64,000 bases of DNA from Gammaproteobacteria bacterium (GTDB lineage Bacteria > Pseudomonadota > Gammaproteobacteria > Pseudomonadales > Pseudohongiellaceae), in assembly GCA_029253585.1 (NCBI GenBank), contig JAQWZF010000023.1, positions 1 through 64,000 of the forward strand, given 5' to 3'. Below the pieces are notes generated by a model that had not been told where the DNA came from, made no database searches, and saw only the letters and a program-made list of their open reading frames with translations. Shown piece after piece: positions 1-9,134 of this stretch (position 1 is the first letter of the stretch; each line of letters opens with the position of its first letter). A program made the position numbers and the translations under genes.

Positions 1-509
1 CTGATATCGCTCAGGGGATATTCGCCGATTCGCAGCCTCACTAGTTCCGTCAAGTCCCGCAATGGGCTGATATCAGAGATCCAGTTTGTATGTAGATTCA
101 GGTTTATCAAATCGGTAAGCCCGGCTAGCGGGCGAATATCGGACAGACCGCGATTCCTGAGCGCAAGGTCGGTTAGGCCTGTGAGGTTCTGTATACCGGA
201 GAGGTCATGAAACAGATGTTCAGGGTCATTCCATTCAGGCGAGCCTGAGACCGATCTTTTCGCTCCTACACCGGAGGCATCCAGTGTTGTTAATTGCGCA
301 GCTAGCTCGCAAGTCAGGGCATCTTGTGGCCCGATAGACAAAGCCTCGCGCACTTCCTTGTCCAGCACTGCATCTGCAAAGCTCACTATGCTAGACGCAG
401 AGTGATCACGGCAGCTTTCAGTAGGCTGCAGCAATCGCTGAGCCCAAGCCCCAGAGCAAACAACAAGCGACAGTGCAATTAAAGACATTTGCTTGAAACA
501 ATGTTTCAT
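1..509 (-). CDS. Leucine-rich-repeat (internalin-like) secreted protein, C-terminus cut by window edge
   Basis: Reverse-strand reading from ATG at 509: MKHCFKQMSLIALSLVVCSGAWAQ... signal peptide followed by NLTGLTDLALRNRGLSDIRPLAGLTDLINLNLHTNW LRR units; not in ORF track because it is open at the edge. Confidence 0.85.
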   Translation of the reverse strand, partial: MKHCFKQMSLIALSLVVCSGAWAQRLLQPTESCRDHSASSIVSFADAVLDKEVREALSIGPQDALTCELAAQLTTLDASGVGAKRSVSGSPEWNDPEHLFHDLSGIQNLTGLTDLALRNRGLSDIRPLAGLTDLINLNLHTNWISDISPLRDLTELVRLRIGEYPLSDI

Positions 510-609
510 ATCGAGCTTCCTTTTTTAGACATAAACATAGTCAAAACTAGTTCCTGTCTCTATTTCATCTTCTAGCTATTCAAGGGTAATGTGCCAATCT
601 CAAAAAATA

Positions 610-1416
610 TCACTCACTCATTCTTGAAATCACATCTATCCTGGTCTCAGGATTGGCATCATCACCCGGATCATGAAAGAAGCCCGCCGTTACGCTAACC
701 GAAACTGCTGGACTGGTCTCGGAGATACAGGCAATGACATGATTGTCCGGATCATCATCGGCGAGAAAAAGTGGGTGTACAGCATCTCCATTCTCAAGAA
801 GTACCAATATGGCTGTTCGCTGGGCCTCGCCAAGATCAGCGCCCGCCGGCCCGGTAACCCCGCCTTCCCAAGTTAGTTGGACTGCTTGTGCGGTATCGGC
901 CGGGCATTCCCCTTCAAGCCCTGAAGTATCAGGAGCGAAGCGCTCGGCAAATACTAGGCTGGGCCCAGCTGCGAGGAGCGTCACCTTTTCAATTTTCAAG
1001 CCGACCAGCGAATTCCCATCGACATCCTCGAGCTGTTCCACAATCTCAACACTTTTCGGCAGTGAGTCGCCAACACTAAAAGGCCCGATAAGAAGCACCG
1101 TGCGCTTCTCGAGCGTCTCTATCGCAGGTCGCAAAGTTGCACACAGTGGAGTAATAATTTCACCCGAGCTGGTTTCAACTGCAAAGGCAGCCGCAGAAAT
1201 TGATGCGCTATCTATCTGCACAGAAAAGGTAACGGGCATTCCATCCTGACCCCTAGCCGGAGGCAACCCACATAATCGAGTTGCTAGCGGTGGCAAGGGA
1301 TCAAGCCCGTGATACGCAGACAGAATGCGAATCTCTTTCTCACTTTCCCTTACATTGTCCTGTGCACTCGCCGCAACAAAAAAAAAGAGAAAGGGTATTG
1401 CTGTAAATAGTTTCAT
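610..1416 (-). CDS. Secreted hypothetical protein
   Basis: 268-aa ORF with N-terminal signal peptide (MKLFTAIPFLFFFVAASAQ); same strand as neighbours. Confidence 0.7.
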   Translation of the reverse strand: MKLFTAIPFLFFFVAASAQDNVRESEKEIRILSAYHGLDPLPPLATRLCGLPPARGQDGMPVTFSVQIDSASISAAAFAVETSSGEIITPLCATLRPAIETLEKRTVLLIGPFSVGDSLPKSVEIVEQLEDVDGNSLVGLKIEKVTLLAAGPSLVFAERFAPDTSGLEGECPADTAQAVQLTWEGGVTGPAGADLGEAQRTAILVLLENGDAVHPLFLADDDPDNHVIACISETSPAVSVSVTAGFFHDPGDDANPETRIDVISRMSE

Positions 1417-1468
1417 TATCTATCTCAATACATTGTGTGACAGTGCAGCCACTCAAAAAATCAGTGAA

Positions 1469-3439
1469 TCAGGGCTCGTAGCTGTAAACCCTCAACCGCC
1501 CCGGCACATCTGAACCCGCGATCGCCACCGCAAGATACTGTACTCCATCGATCGCATAAGTCATTGGGCTGCCAGTCTGTTGCGCCGGCATTGCCAGGCT
1601 ACCTAGTTGCTCTCCGGTAAGTTTGTCATAGGCTCGCAGCAAGGCTTCCTGCTTGCCATCCGCGTTTGTATAGCTGCCGCCGTCGCCGGCTATAACCAGT
1701 GTTTTGGTAACCAGAACACCTACACGCCCAGCTTGCCCGGTACGGGGAATATCCAGGCCGGCCAGAGCAGGGTGATTGCGAATAGAATCCGGCGTCTCAC
1801 CATGCACAGCATCCCAAAGTTTTTCACCCTCGTTCAAGTCCAATGCCACGACCTGTCCATAAGGTGGTTTGATCAGGGGCAAACCGTCCACAGTCAATCG
1901 CGGCGCCGTTCTCAATTGCAGATTAATATAGTCCATGTCGGAGCGGTCCGGACGATTACTCATAGACATTCGGCCCACATCAGACTTGCTAAAAATATAC
2001 ATGATGCCGGTTTCAGGATCGACCGCGCCTCCAGGCCAGTTGGCCCCACCGGTTTGTGAGGGCATGAACAGTGTGCCGAACGTACCGTCGTCGGCCTCCG
2101 CCAGAGATGGAGGCATATATATGTCCCCATAGCGGTACTGAGACAGTATCTCTCGTGCCTTGGCTTTCAGCTGCGGCGTGAAATTGATTAACTCATCTTC
2201 GCTAAGCCCCTGGCGGGCGAATGGTGGAGGTTTCACAGGAATGGGCTGAGTAGGGGAAAGTCGTTCACCGGGAATATCAGATGCAGGCACCGGCACTTCC
2301 TCGATGTCAAACAGAGGCTCTCCGGTGACGCGGTCGAACACGAAGGTGTAACCCTGTTTCACCGTTTGCACCACAGCGGCGCTGGTTTTTCCATTGATAG
2401 TCAGGTCCAGAAGCATTGGCGCAGAGGGAATATCCCAATCCCACACATCATGATGGGTAGTCTGAAAATGCCATTTCCTCTCGCCGCTTGTGAGATCGAG
2501 TGCAACTATACTGTTGGTGAACAGATTGTCGCCTTGCCGATGGCCACCATAGGAATCGCCGGTAGCAGTTTCGGTAGGCAGGTAAACCGTATTCAGCTCA
2601 GCATCGATTGTCATCTGCGCCCAGGAACCGCCATAGCCGGTATAGGACCAGGAGTTATTCAGCCAGGTGTCATTCCCGTACTCACCGGCCTGGGGAATAG
2701 CATGAAAAATCCAGAGTCGATTGCCGGTTCGCGCATCGTAGCCGCGAACATGGCCTTTTGGTTTCTCTCGGCTAGTTGGCATTCTTCCGGCACGAAACGC
2801 CGAGCCGATAACGACAACGCCATTGGCAACAATAGGCGCGGCATGGAGCCCTACTTCACCTGTTATGAGATCCAAATCCTGATCAAATTCCTGTTTAAGG
2901 TCTACAATGCCATTGAGTCCAAAATCCTCGATGCGCTCTCCACTCTCCGCATCTAATGCAAGCATTTGATAGCCAGGCGTCACATAAATGATTCGCCCCT
3001 TGTCGCTGCCATCATCCCACCATGTTAACCCTCTTCCTGAAAATCGTCGGGGGGCGTTCGCTGCACGCTCACCCTCATCAAGCCGAAACATCCAGAGAAT
3101 TTCACCGGTGCGCGCATCCAGAGCAACAATATCTCGCCTGCTTCCTGCCGTTGTATAGATCGTTCGATTAACCATCAAGGGTGTTGATTGAAAGTTAAAC
3201 TCCGGGCCAGGGCCAAAGCTAGTTGTATCAAATTCCCAAGCTACTTCTAACTCACTGAAATTTTCACCACTAATCGCCTCCAGCGGTGAATAACGGGTAC
3301 TGGCGAGGTCGCCGCCATAAGTACGCCATTCCTGATCCTGGGCTTGAGACTGATTAAGCGTGGCTATTGATAAGGGGATGAACGAGAAGGCTATTAGCTG
3401 CGTGCGCATGTTTTGATAGGTGCTGCGAGCGATTGGCAT
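1469..3439 (-). CDS. PQQ-dependent (quinoprotein) alcohol/glucose-type dehydrogenase, no heme domain
   Basis: 656 aa; WRTYGGDLASTRYSPL, VALDARTGEILW, GDNLFTNSIVALDLTSGERKWHFQTTHHDVWDWD propeller motifs. Confidence 0.9.
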   Translation of the reverse strand: MPIARSTYQNMRTQLIAFSFIPLSIATLNQSQAQDQEWRTYGGDLASTRYSPLEAISGENFSELEVAWEFDTTSFGPGPEFNFQSTPLMVNRTIYTTAGSRRDIVALDARTGEILWMFRLDEGERAANAPRRFSGRGLTWWDDGSDKGRIIYVTPGYQMLALDAESGERIEDFGLNGIVDLKQEFDQDLDLITGEVGLHAAPIVANGVVVIGSAFRAGRMPTSREKPKGHVRGYDARTGNRLWIFHAIPQAGEYGNDTWLNNSWSYTGYGGSWAQMTIDAELNTVYLPTETATGDSYGGHRQGDNLFTNSIVALDLTSGERKWHFQTTHHDVWDWDIPSAPMLLDLTINGKTSAAVVQTVKQGYTFVFDRVTGEPLFDIEEVPVPASDIPGERLSPTQPIPVKPPPFARQGLSEDELINFTPQLKAKAREILSQYRYGDIYMPPSLAEADDGTFGTLFMPSQTGGANWPGGAVDPETGIMYIFSKSDVGRMSMSNRPDRSDMDYINLQLRTAPRLTVDGLPLIKPPYGQVVALDLNEGEKLWDAVHGETPDSIRNHPALAGLDIPRTGQAGRVGVLVTKTLVIAGDGGSYTNADGKQEALLRAYDKLTGEQLGSLAMPAQQTGSPMTYAIDGVQYLAVAIAGSDVPGRLRVYSYEP

Positions 3440-3467
3440 GAATTATTCTCTCACTATTCTTAACAAA

Positions 3468-3498
3468 AGTTTCGAGCAGCTTGCAGCTGCTCGAAACT
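3468..3498 (-). terminator. Strong hairpin (13-bp perfect stem, 5-nt loop), candidate intrinsic terminator/attenuator
   Basis: agtttcgagcagc-ttgca-gctgctcgaaact; on the minus strand followed by cttttgtt; lies between two same-strand genes. Confidence 0.6.
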
Positions 3499-3589
3499 TA
3501 ACGCGATAGCGCAACAATTTATCGCGTGTTTGCGCCTCTGCATTGGCGCTGTCAATCCTTTTTAACGAACAAGGAAGATTGCATGTTAT

Positions 3590-4933
3590 TCAATCATTTC
3601 CTGCCAGGGAGCGTTTCTGCTTGGCTTCTCTCTCGGCCACCAGTTTGTCATAGCCTTCATCGTCCAGATGCGTAACGGCGATCCAGGCGTGAGTCATCTC
3701 ATCGCCGGTGCGGCTACCACCAACAACCCACATATCAGGATCTGGGTTGTTGGGGTTGTTCGCTGTGTTGTCATACCACTGTTTCAACACCAGAACTGCG
3801 CCTGCTGGTAGCAGCGGTGCCACATCGGGTTCGTAGATATGATTGTGATGCCAGGTTGCACTCCACTTGGAGATTTGGCTGACTGGCACAGTGCGGCCGG
3901 TTTCCGGATAGAAGACCTCCAAACTGGCGGCATTCATGCGCAGATGACCGTGGGGCTGGAAGCTATCGATACGCACCGGATGGTCAAAGGTGTGGAAGCC
4001 CTGAGTCATCTGATAGCCGTTGGGTGGAATCACAAGATCGCCCTGTTGCTCGATCCGGTAGTTATTCAGGTCCTGCCGGTAGACGCCTTCCTGTTCACCG
4101 AAACCTTCGTCGTGGAACCACAGGCCGATTTCAACCACAATGTCTTCAATCATTTCGCCCCGAGCAGTCGCGCCAACGCCACCTGGGAAATTATGAATAT
4201 TCCATTGAACCTGTGCGCCGGGAGGCAGGGTCCTACAGACGTCGTCAGGCACTTTCTCGCCCCATTTACCCATGGCATATTCCGTGAGCATGCCATTACG
4301 GCGAAGCTCACCGTATTCATCTTCCACAAAGATGATTGAATTTGCGTGATGGACTACCGCCGCTGAATCGCCGCGGGGCTTTACCTGAACTGCCTTAATG
4401 CAGCGCTCTGCAACTGCCGCGGTTAATCTGGGGTCAACAATCTCTCTTACCCACAGATCATTGCCATTGGCGGGGACATCATAGGAAGATGAAGGCACGA
4501 TCAGGTCCGGCGCGCCCAGTTCGGCTTCAAAATTCCATTGGCTTGGAGTTTTCACCTGAGCGACAGGTGCAGTTATGTCGATATCACCTCGGGGGGAGCC
4601 CGCATTCACCCAGGCCACGATGGTATCTATATCATCCTGCTGCATGCGCCAGTCGCCAACCAGATCCTGGATGCCGATGCCGTGATCATAGGCATAGGGC
4701 GGCATTTCCCGATTGGCTACCTTTAGCTGAATCAGCGGAGCCCAGGGGCGTACCTGTTCGAAATTGGTCAGCTGCATAGGGCCGATGCCGCCTTCTTGGT
4801 GACAGACCACGCAATTGTCATTGATGATTTGCGCCACGTGCTCGTTGTAAGTGAACGGCTCTTGGGCGAATACGCCCTGAAGCCCAGACAGTGCGGCAAC
4901 CGCGACCAGTAATTTGCTAAGTTTCATCTTCAT
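3590..4933 (-). CDS. Periplasmic protein: N-terminal cytochrome-c-like (CVVCH) segment plus copper type II monooxygenase (PHM)-like domain
   Basis: NCVVCHQEGGIGPM heme motif; HHANS, QPHGHLRM (HxH) and GGSRTGDEM resemble the PHM CuA/CuB ligand motifs; signal peptide. Confidence 0.7.
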   Translation of the reverse strand: MKMKLSKLLVAVAALSGLQGVFAQEPFTYNEHVAQIINDNCVVCHQEGGIGPMQLTNFEQVRPWAPLIQLKVANREMPPYAYDHGIGIQDLVGDWRMQQDDIDTIVAWVNAGSPRGDIDITAPVAQVKTPSQWNFEAELGAPDLIVPSSSYDVPANGNDLWVREIVDPRLTAAVAERCIKAVQVKPRGDSAAVVHHANSIIFVEDEYGELRRNGMLTEYAMGKWGEKVPDDVCRTLPPGAQVQWNIHNFPGGVGATARGEMIEDIVVEIGLWFHDEGFGEQEGVYRQDLNNYRIEQQGDLVIPPNGYQMTQGFHTFDHPVRIDSFQPHGHLRMNAASLEVFYPETGRTVPVSQISKWSATWHHNHIYEPDVAPLLPAGAVLVLKQWYDNTANNPNNPDPDMWVVGGSRTGDEMTHAWIAVTHLDDEGYDKLVAEREAKQKRSLAGND

Positions 4934-5107
4934 TACCTCTCCAATGTGCTTGTAGCTGTGCTCAGGTTACAGTTGCCTAGCATAACCTATTTTTAGCTGG
5001 TATCGGCAAGACAAGTCCGGGACATTTCGGCACTATTTTGATCACAATACTGGATAATTCACGGCTTCTAAGCTAGTTTTTCGATTCCACTACCACGATG
5101 CTCACTC

Positions 5108-6160
5108 ATGCAGACAACAAAAATACTCGCTCTATTCTCGGTATCGCTATTCATCGCAGTTGGGGGGATACAAGTCCATGCCCAAACCTCATCGGCGCCC
5201 GAAACAGCCCACGGCGTGCGCAATGACCTGCCGCAACCCTATGAGACAGGGCGGAATTGGGGCGAACTACCAGAAGGGTCAGAATGGGCCGCAGTGACTG
5301 CCGTGGAGCCTTCCCCGGACGGTCAATTCATCTATGTCATCCATCGCTGCATTGATAACTCCTGTGAAGGTCGCAGCGAAGCGCCAATTCTAAAATATGA
5401 CTATGACGGCAATTTGCTGGATTCTTTTGGCGCAGGGCTTTTTGTTTTTCCCCATGGCGCCACTGTGGACTATGAGGGGAATCTTTGGGTCACCGATGCT
5501 CGCAGCAACGGTAGCATTGGCCATCAGGTTTTCAAATTCAGTTCCGACGGTGAGATTCTGATGACAATCGGGCAACGGGGGCAAGGCGGCTCAACACCGG
5601 GGCTACTCTTCAATCCGAATGACGTTGTTGTTGACCCTGACGACGGCGACGTCTTTATAGCAGAAAGCCATCGAGGCGGTAGAAATAATCGAATTGTGCA
5701 TTATTCGTCTGAGGGAAGATTCATTAAACAATGGGGAACTGAAGGGTCGGGGCAAGGGGAACTCAGCGAACCGCATACCATAGCGATGGATTCCGGCGGA
5801 CGCTTGTTTGTTGGCGATAGAAACAACAATCGCATTCAAATTTTTGGTCAGGATGGAGGTTTTATCGACGAATGGAGACAGTTCGGCCGCCCTAGCGGTA
5901 TCTTCATTACTCCTGATGACACGATTTATGTAGCCGACTCGGAATCCGGACCCGACACCGGTGCAGGTGAGTTAACGGGAATAAGAAAGGGTATTCGCAT
6001 CGGTTCAGCCATTGACGGCATAGTGACTGCATTCATCGAAGACATGGAACCCCTGCGGGACGATCATTCAGGCGCCGAAGGTGTTGGTGTGGATGCCAAT
6101 GGAAATGTTTACGGTGCGGTGGTCAGGCGACAGATGTTAGAGCGACATGTGCTGCGATAA
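5108..6160 (+). CDS. NHL-repeat beta-propeller, peptidyl-hydroxyglycine alpha-amidating lyase (PAL)-like
   Basis: FPHGATVDYEGNLWVTDARSNGSIGHQVFKF, FNPNDVVVDPDDGDVFIAE, EPHTIAMDSGGRLFVGDRNNNRIQIF match the PAL propeller pattern; signal peptide. Confidence 0.75.
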   Translation: MQTTKILALFSVSLFIAVGGIQVHAQTSSAPETAHGVRNDLPQPYETGRNWGELPEGSEWAAVTAVEPSPDGQFIYVIHRCIDNSCEGRSEAPILKYDYDGNLLDSFGAGLFVFPHGATVDYEGNLWVTDARSNGSIGHQVFKFSSDGEILMTIGQRGQGGSTPGLLFNPNDVVVDPDDGDVFIAESHRGGRNNRIVHYSSEGRFIKQWGTEGSGQGELSEPHTIAMDSGGRLFVGDRNNNRIQIFGQDGGFIDEWRQFGRPSGIFITPDDTIYVADSESGPDTGAGELTGIRKGIRIGSAIDGIVTAFIEDMEPLRDDHSGAEGVGVDANGNVYGAVVRRQMLERHVLR

Positions 6161-6211
6161 AATTCAGACCTGGTTTCTGACACCGATTGCTCAAGCACGA
6201 CACGATCTAGC

Positions 6212-6245
6212 TTTTATTTTTATTTTTATTTTTATTTTTATTTTA
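6212..6245. repeat. (TTTTTA)n hexanucleotide microsatellite, about 5 units
   Basis: ttttatttttatttttatttttatttttatttta, period 6, intergenic. Confidence 0.9.
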
Positions 6246-6402
6246 AAGAAGGCATTCGAATTCCGAATGCGAGAGATTATGGAACTACTTTGATTATTCT
6301 ATTCCCAATGAATGGTAAATTAAGACGTTACGAGAGGGCATTGCAAGCAGCAACACACATCAAATCGGCTCTTTTTAAATTCCACCGCTAGGGTATTTCT
6401 AC

Positions 6403-7398
6403 ATGAAAACAAAAAAAGCACTAGCTCTACTGCTGTATTCATTGTCTGTCTTGTTCTCAACTGCGCAGGCGGCAGAGCCAGCCAACGTTACTGCCACCCG
6501 TCTTGGCGATGGCCCTATCGTCACGCCTAAGATGGATGCGCGAATGGGCGGCAATATCCAGGGGCCCTCGTTGATCAAGGTGCCTGAATGGGTAGAGAAT
6601 CCGCTGGGCAACTATTACCTGTATTTTGCCGATCATCGCGGCACCTACATTCGCATGGCCTATGCCGATGAAGTTACTGGCCCGTGGACTGTGCATTCAC
6701 CAGGCTCCTTAAGGCTCGAAGACTCCTTCTTTCCCACTACCTGTCCGCCCTGCTCACTCGCGCCAGGACGCACGGCTCCGCTGTATGCACACATCGCTTC
6801 ACCCGACGTGCACGTACGCGAAGATCTCCAGCAAATTGTGATGTACTACCATGGCCGGGGTGAAGGCCGTCAACTCACACGAGCGGCTGTGTCTAAAGAC
6901 GGTATTCATTTCGAAGGCAGAGAAGACGAGTTAGGGCCGCACTACTTTCGCGTGATTAAACACGATGATTACTTCTATGCCATGAGCATGCCTGGATTAC
7001 TCCTTCGCTCGAATGATGGCTTATCGAAATTTGAAGCTGGCCCTCGGTTTTTCAACGCCGACATGCGACACTCGGCCCTGCTGATCCGTGACAATCGCCT
7101 CTATGTGTTTTACTCCCAGGCTGGAGAACAACCGGAAAGAATTCTACTTTCCACCATTGAATTAACCGACAATTGGCTGGAGTGGACGGCGACTGAACCG
7201 GTAGAGGTGCTGCGCCCCGAATTCGACTACGAGGGTGCCGACCTGCCAAACGAACCCTCCAGAAGAGGTTATATCGATGTGCGGGTCAACCAACTTCGTG
7301 ACCCGACCATCTATCAGGAAGATGATAAAACCTATTTGCTTTATTCAGTTGCGGGTGAGAGCGGCATCGCCATCAGTAAAATTAGTTTCACTGATTAA
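6403..7398 (+). CDS. Secreted five-bladed-propeller (glycosyl hydrolase family 43-like) protein
   Basis: 331 aa, signal peptide; GNYYLYFADHRGTYIRMAYADEVTGPW and DPTIYQEDDKTYLLYSVAGESGIAI blade motifs typical of GH43/GH32-type propellers. Confidence 0.6.
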   Translation: MKTKKALALLLYSLSVLFSTAQAAEPANVTATRLGDGPIVTPKMDARMGGNIQGPSLIKVPEWVENPLGNYYLYFADHRGTYIRMAYADEVTGPWTVHSPGSLRLEDSFFPTTCPPCSLAPGRTAPLYAHIASPDVHVREDLQQIVMYYHGRGEGRQLTRAAVSKDGIHFEGREDELGPHYFRVIKHDDYFYAMSMPGLLLRSNDGLSKFEAGPRFFNADMRHSALLIRDNRLYVFYSQAGEQPERILLSTIELTDNWLEWTATEPVEVLRPEFDYEGADLPNEPSRRGYIDVRVNQLRDPTIYQEDDKTYLLYSVAGESGIAISKISFTD

Positions 7399-7483
7399 CA
7401 ACTGATACCAACTGAAATACTTTCTTAACCGTGGCTTTCTTTTCATCGCTCTATAAAATTTTAACAATAAAAATGGAGACCCC

Positions 7484-8770
7484 ATGAACTCTCGGCGCTA
7501 CCTTTCGACTCTGCTTACGCTGGTGTTGCTGTGTTTTCCCTTCATAAACACTTACGCGCAAACCACGCTATCGCCCACGGATCATTGTCGGGATTTTTCG
7601 GCGGATGCGATCGTCAGCTTTGCCGATCAAGACCTGGCCGAAGTGGTGAACGATGCACTGGGATTGGATTCGCACGCACCACTGACCTGTGGGCAGGCAG
7701 CCGAGCTAGAGCAACTGATTGTGGGCACTACGATTGAGCGCGTAGTTTATGGTGGCACCTTGCGACCCTCGCCAGAAAAACCTTTTGAGAGCCTGGAGGG
7801 AATCCAAAATCTTACAGGCTTAACCAGACTCAACCTAATCAACCGCCTCATTACTGACATCAGTCCAATCCGCAGCTTGACCAATCTCGTTAATTTGAAC
7901 TTACATACCAATTGGTTCAGCGATCTTAGCCCTGTGAGTGGATTAACCAATCTCGAGCAGCTTGTCGTTAGTGAGAACCCAATCTTCGATATTAGCCCGC
8001 TGGCGGGGCTCACCAAGCTGAGAAGACTCCATGTCCATGGTCTTTACCCCCACCAACTTCAACATTATCTCGACATGGATGACGGACGCGACCCCAACGT
8101 AGTGTTCAATGGCATTACTGAAATTAGCGCGCTTGCAGGGATGACCGAAATGCGCCTGTTGCGCATTCACCTCAACGCCATATCCGATATTGGCCCTCTT
8201 GCCAATCTCACCAAACTCACTCACCTTCGAATCTATGAAAGTGAAATTAAAGACATCAGTGCACTAGAGAACATGAATGAACTGACCCTGCTATGGGCCA
8301 ATAACAACCAGATAGAAGACATAAGTGCACTACGTGGTAAACCTGCCTTGGTGCAACTTAGCCTGAATGACAACGCCATCTCCGACGTTAGCGCCCTGCA
8401 AGACTCGATCAACTTGCGGTATCTGTTTCTCAGTAATAACAACATTGAAGACATCGCGCCTCTGAGAAGACTCCACACACTGCAAGTCCTGCGACTAGAA
8501 AATAACGACATTACCGATGTGAGTGCGCTAGCGGGGATGAATCGGCTTGAAGAATTGAGCCTGGCCCAGAACTGGTCTCTGTATAATGTGCAACCACTGC
8601 TGCTGAATGAGGGTATCGGTGAGGGCGACGAACTCGACCTGCGCTTCACCTATGTGCCCTGCTCCGACATGGACGCTTTTGCCAACTTGGGAGTCAGTCT
8701 ACTCAGGGTCACTTCGATAAATGGCTCAGCCTGCGATGGTCGAAGACTGGAAGACGATCAAAACTTCTGA
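7484..8770 (+). CDS. Leucine-rich-repeat (internalin-like) secreted protein
   Basis: 428 aa; many LxxLxxLxLxxNxIxDISAL repeats; signal peptide; paralog of 1..509. Confidence 0.9.
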   Translation: MNSRRYLSTLLTLVLLCFPFINTYAQTTLSPTDHCRDFSADAIVSFADQDLAEVVNDALGLDSHAPLTCGQAAELEQLIVGTTIERVVYGGTLRPSPEKPFESLEGIQNLTGLTRLNLINRLITDISPIRSLTNLVNLNLHTNWFSDLSPVSGLTNLEQLVVSENPIFDISPLAGLTKLRRLHVHGLYPHQLQHYLDMDDGRDPNVVFNGITEISALAGMTEMRLLRIHLNAISDIGPLANLTKLTHLRIYESEIKDISALENMNELTLLWANNNQIEDISALRGKPALVQLSLNDNAISDVSALQDSINLRYLFLSNNNIEDIAPLRRLHTLQVLRLENNDITDVSALAGMNRLEELSLAQNWSLYNVQPLLLNEGIGEGDELDLRFTYVPCSDMDAFANLGVSLLRVTSINGSACDGRRLEDDQNF

Positions 8771-8774
8771 TCAG

Positions 8775-9071
8775 ATGAACGCTTTACTACAAGCATGGAA
8801 ACTGACCAATCGCTGCATTAAGTGGTGGAGTATTTTTCTTGTGTGTCTATTATTCATTGCCGCAGTAGCAATGATGTTTGGCGCATTGACCCTCGAAGTG
8901 AATCTCGATCTTGTTATTGTCGATAATCTAACAAACCCGATACTGGCCTTGCTATTTTTTGCCTTGGTCTTGCTTGGCGTTGCTTATCCAATTTTTTTTG
9001 CTATCGCTCTTCCAATTGTATTCTTACTAAGATTCAGGGCCAACAAGCGCATAGACGCTATTGACGACTAA
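8775..9071 (+). CDS. Small integral membrane protein (about 2 TM)
   Basis: ORF listed from 8721, but ATG at 8775 (MNALLQAWKLTNRC...) starts just after the LRR stop; two hydrophobic helices. Confidence 0.6.
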   Translation: MNALLQAWKLTNRCIKWWSIFLVCLLFIAAVAMMFGALTLEVNLDLVIVDNLTNPILALLFFALVLLGVAYPIFFAIALPIVFLLRFRANKRIDAIDD

Positions 9072-9134
9072 AGAGAATCGAGGCTGATTCGACTATTTAC
9101 TTACGCATCTATGTCCAAGGACAGCACTCACATT

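Noticed and set aside
743-1249. 168-aa plus-strand ORF
   Set aside because: Antisense to the secreted protein 610..1416; low-complexity Ser-rich translation typical of shadow ORFs.
2366-2956. 196-aa plus-strand ORF
   Set aside because: Antisense to the PQQ dehydrogenase; no coherent protein features.
8721-8774. Upstream part of the 116-aa ORF overlapping the LRR gene end
   Set aside because: An ATG at 8775 just after the LRR stop gives a cleaner gene start; the overlap is probably not translated.
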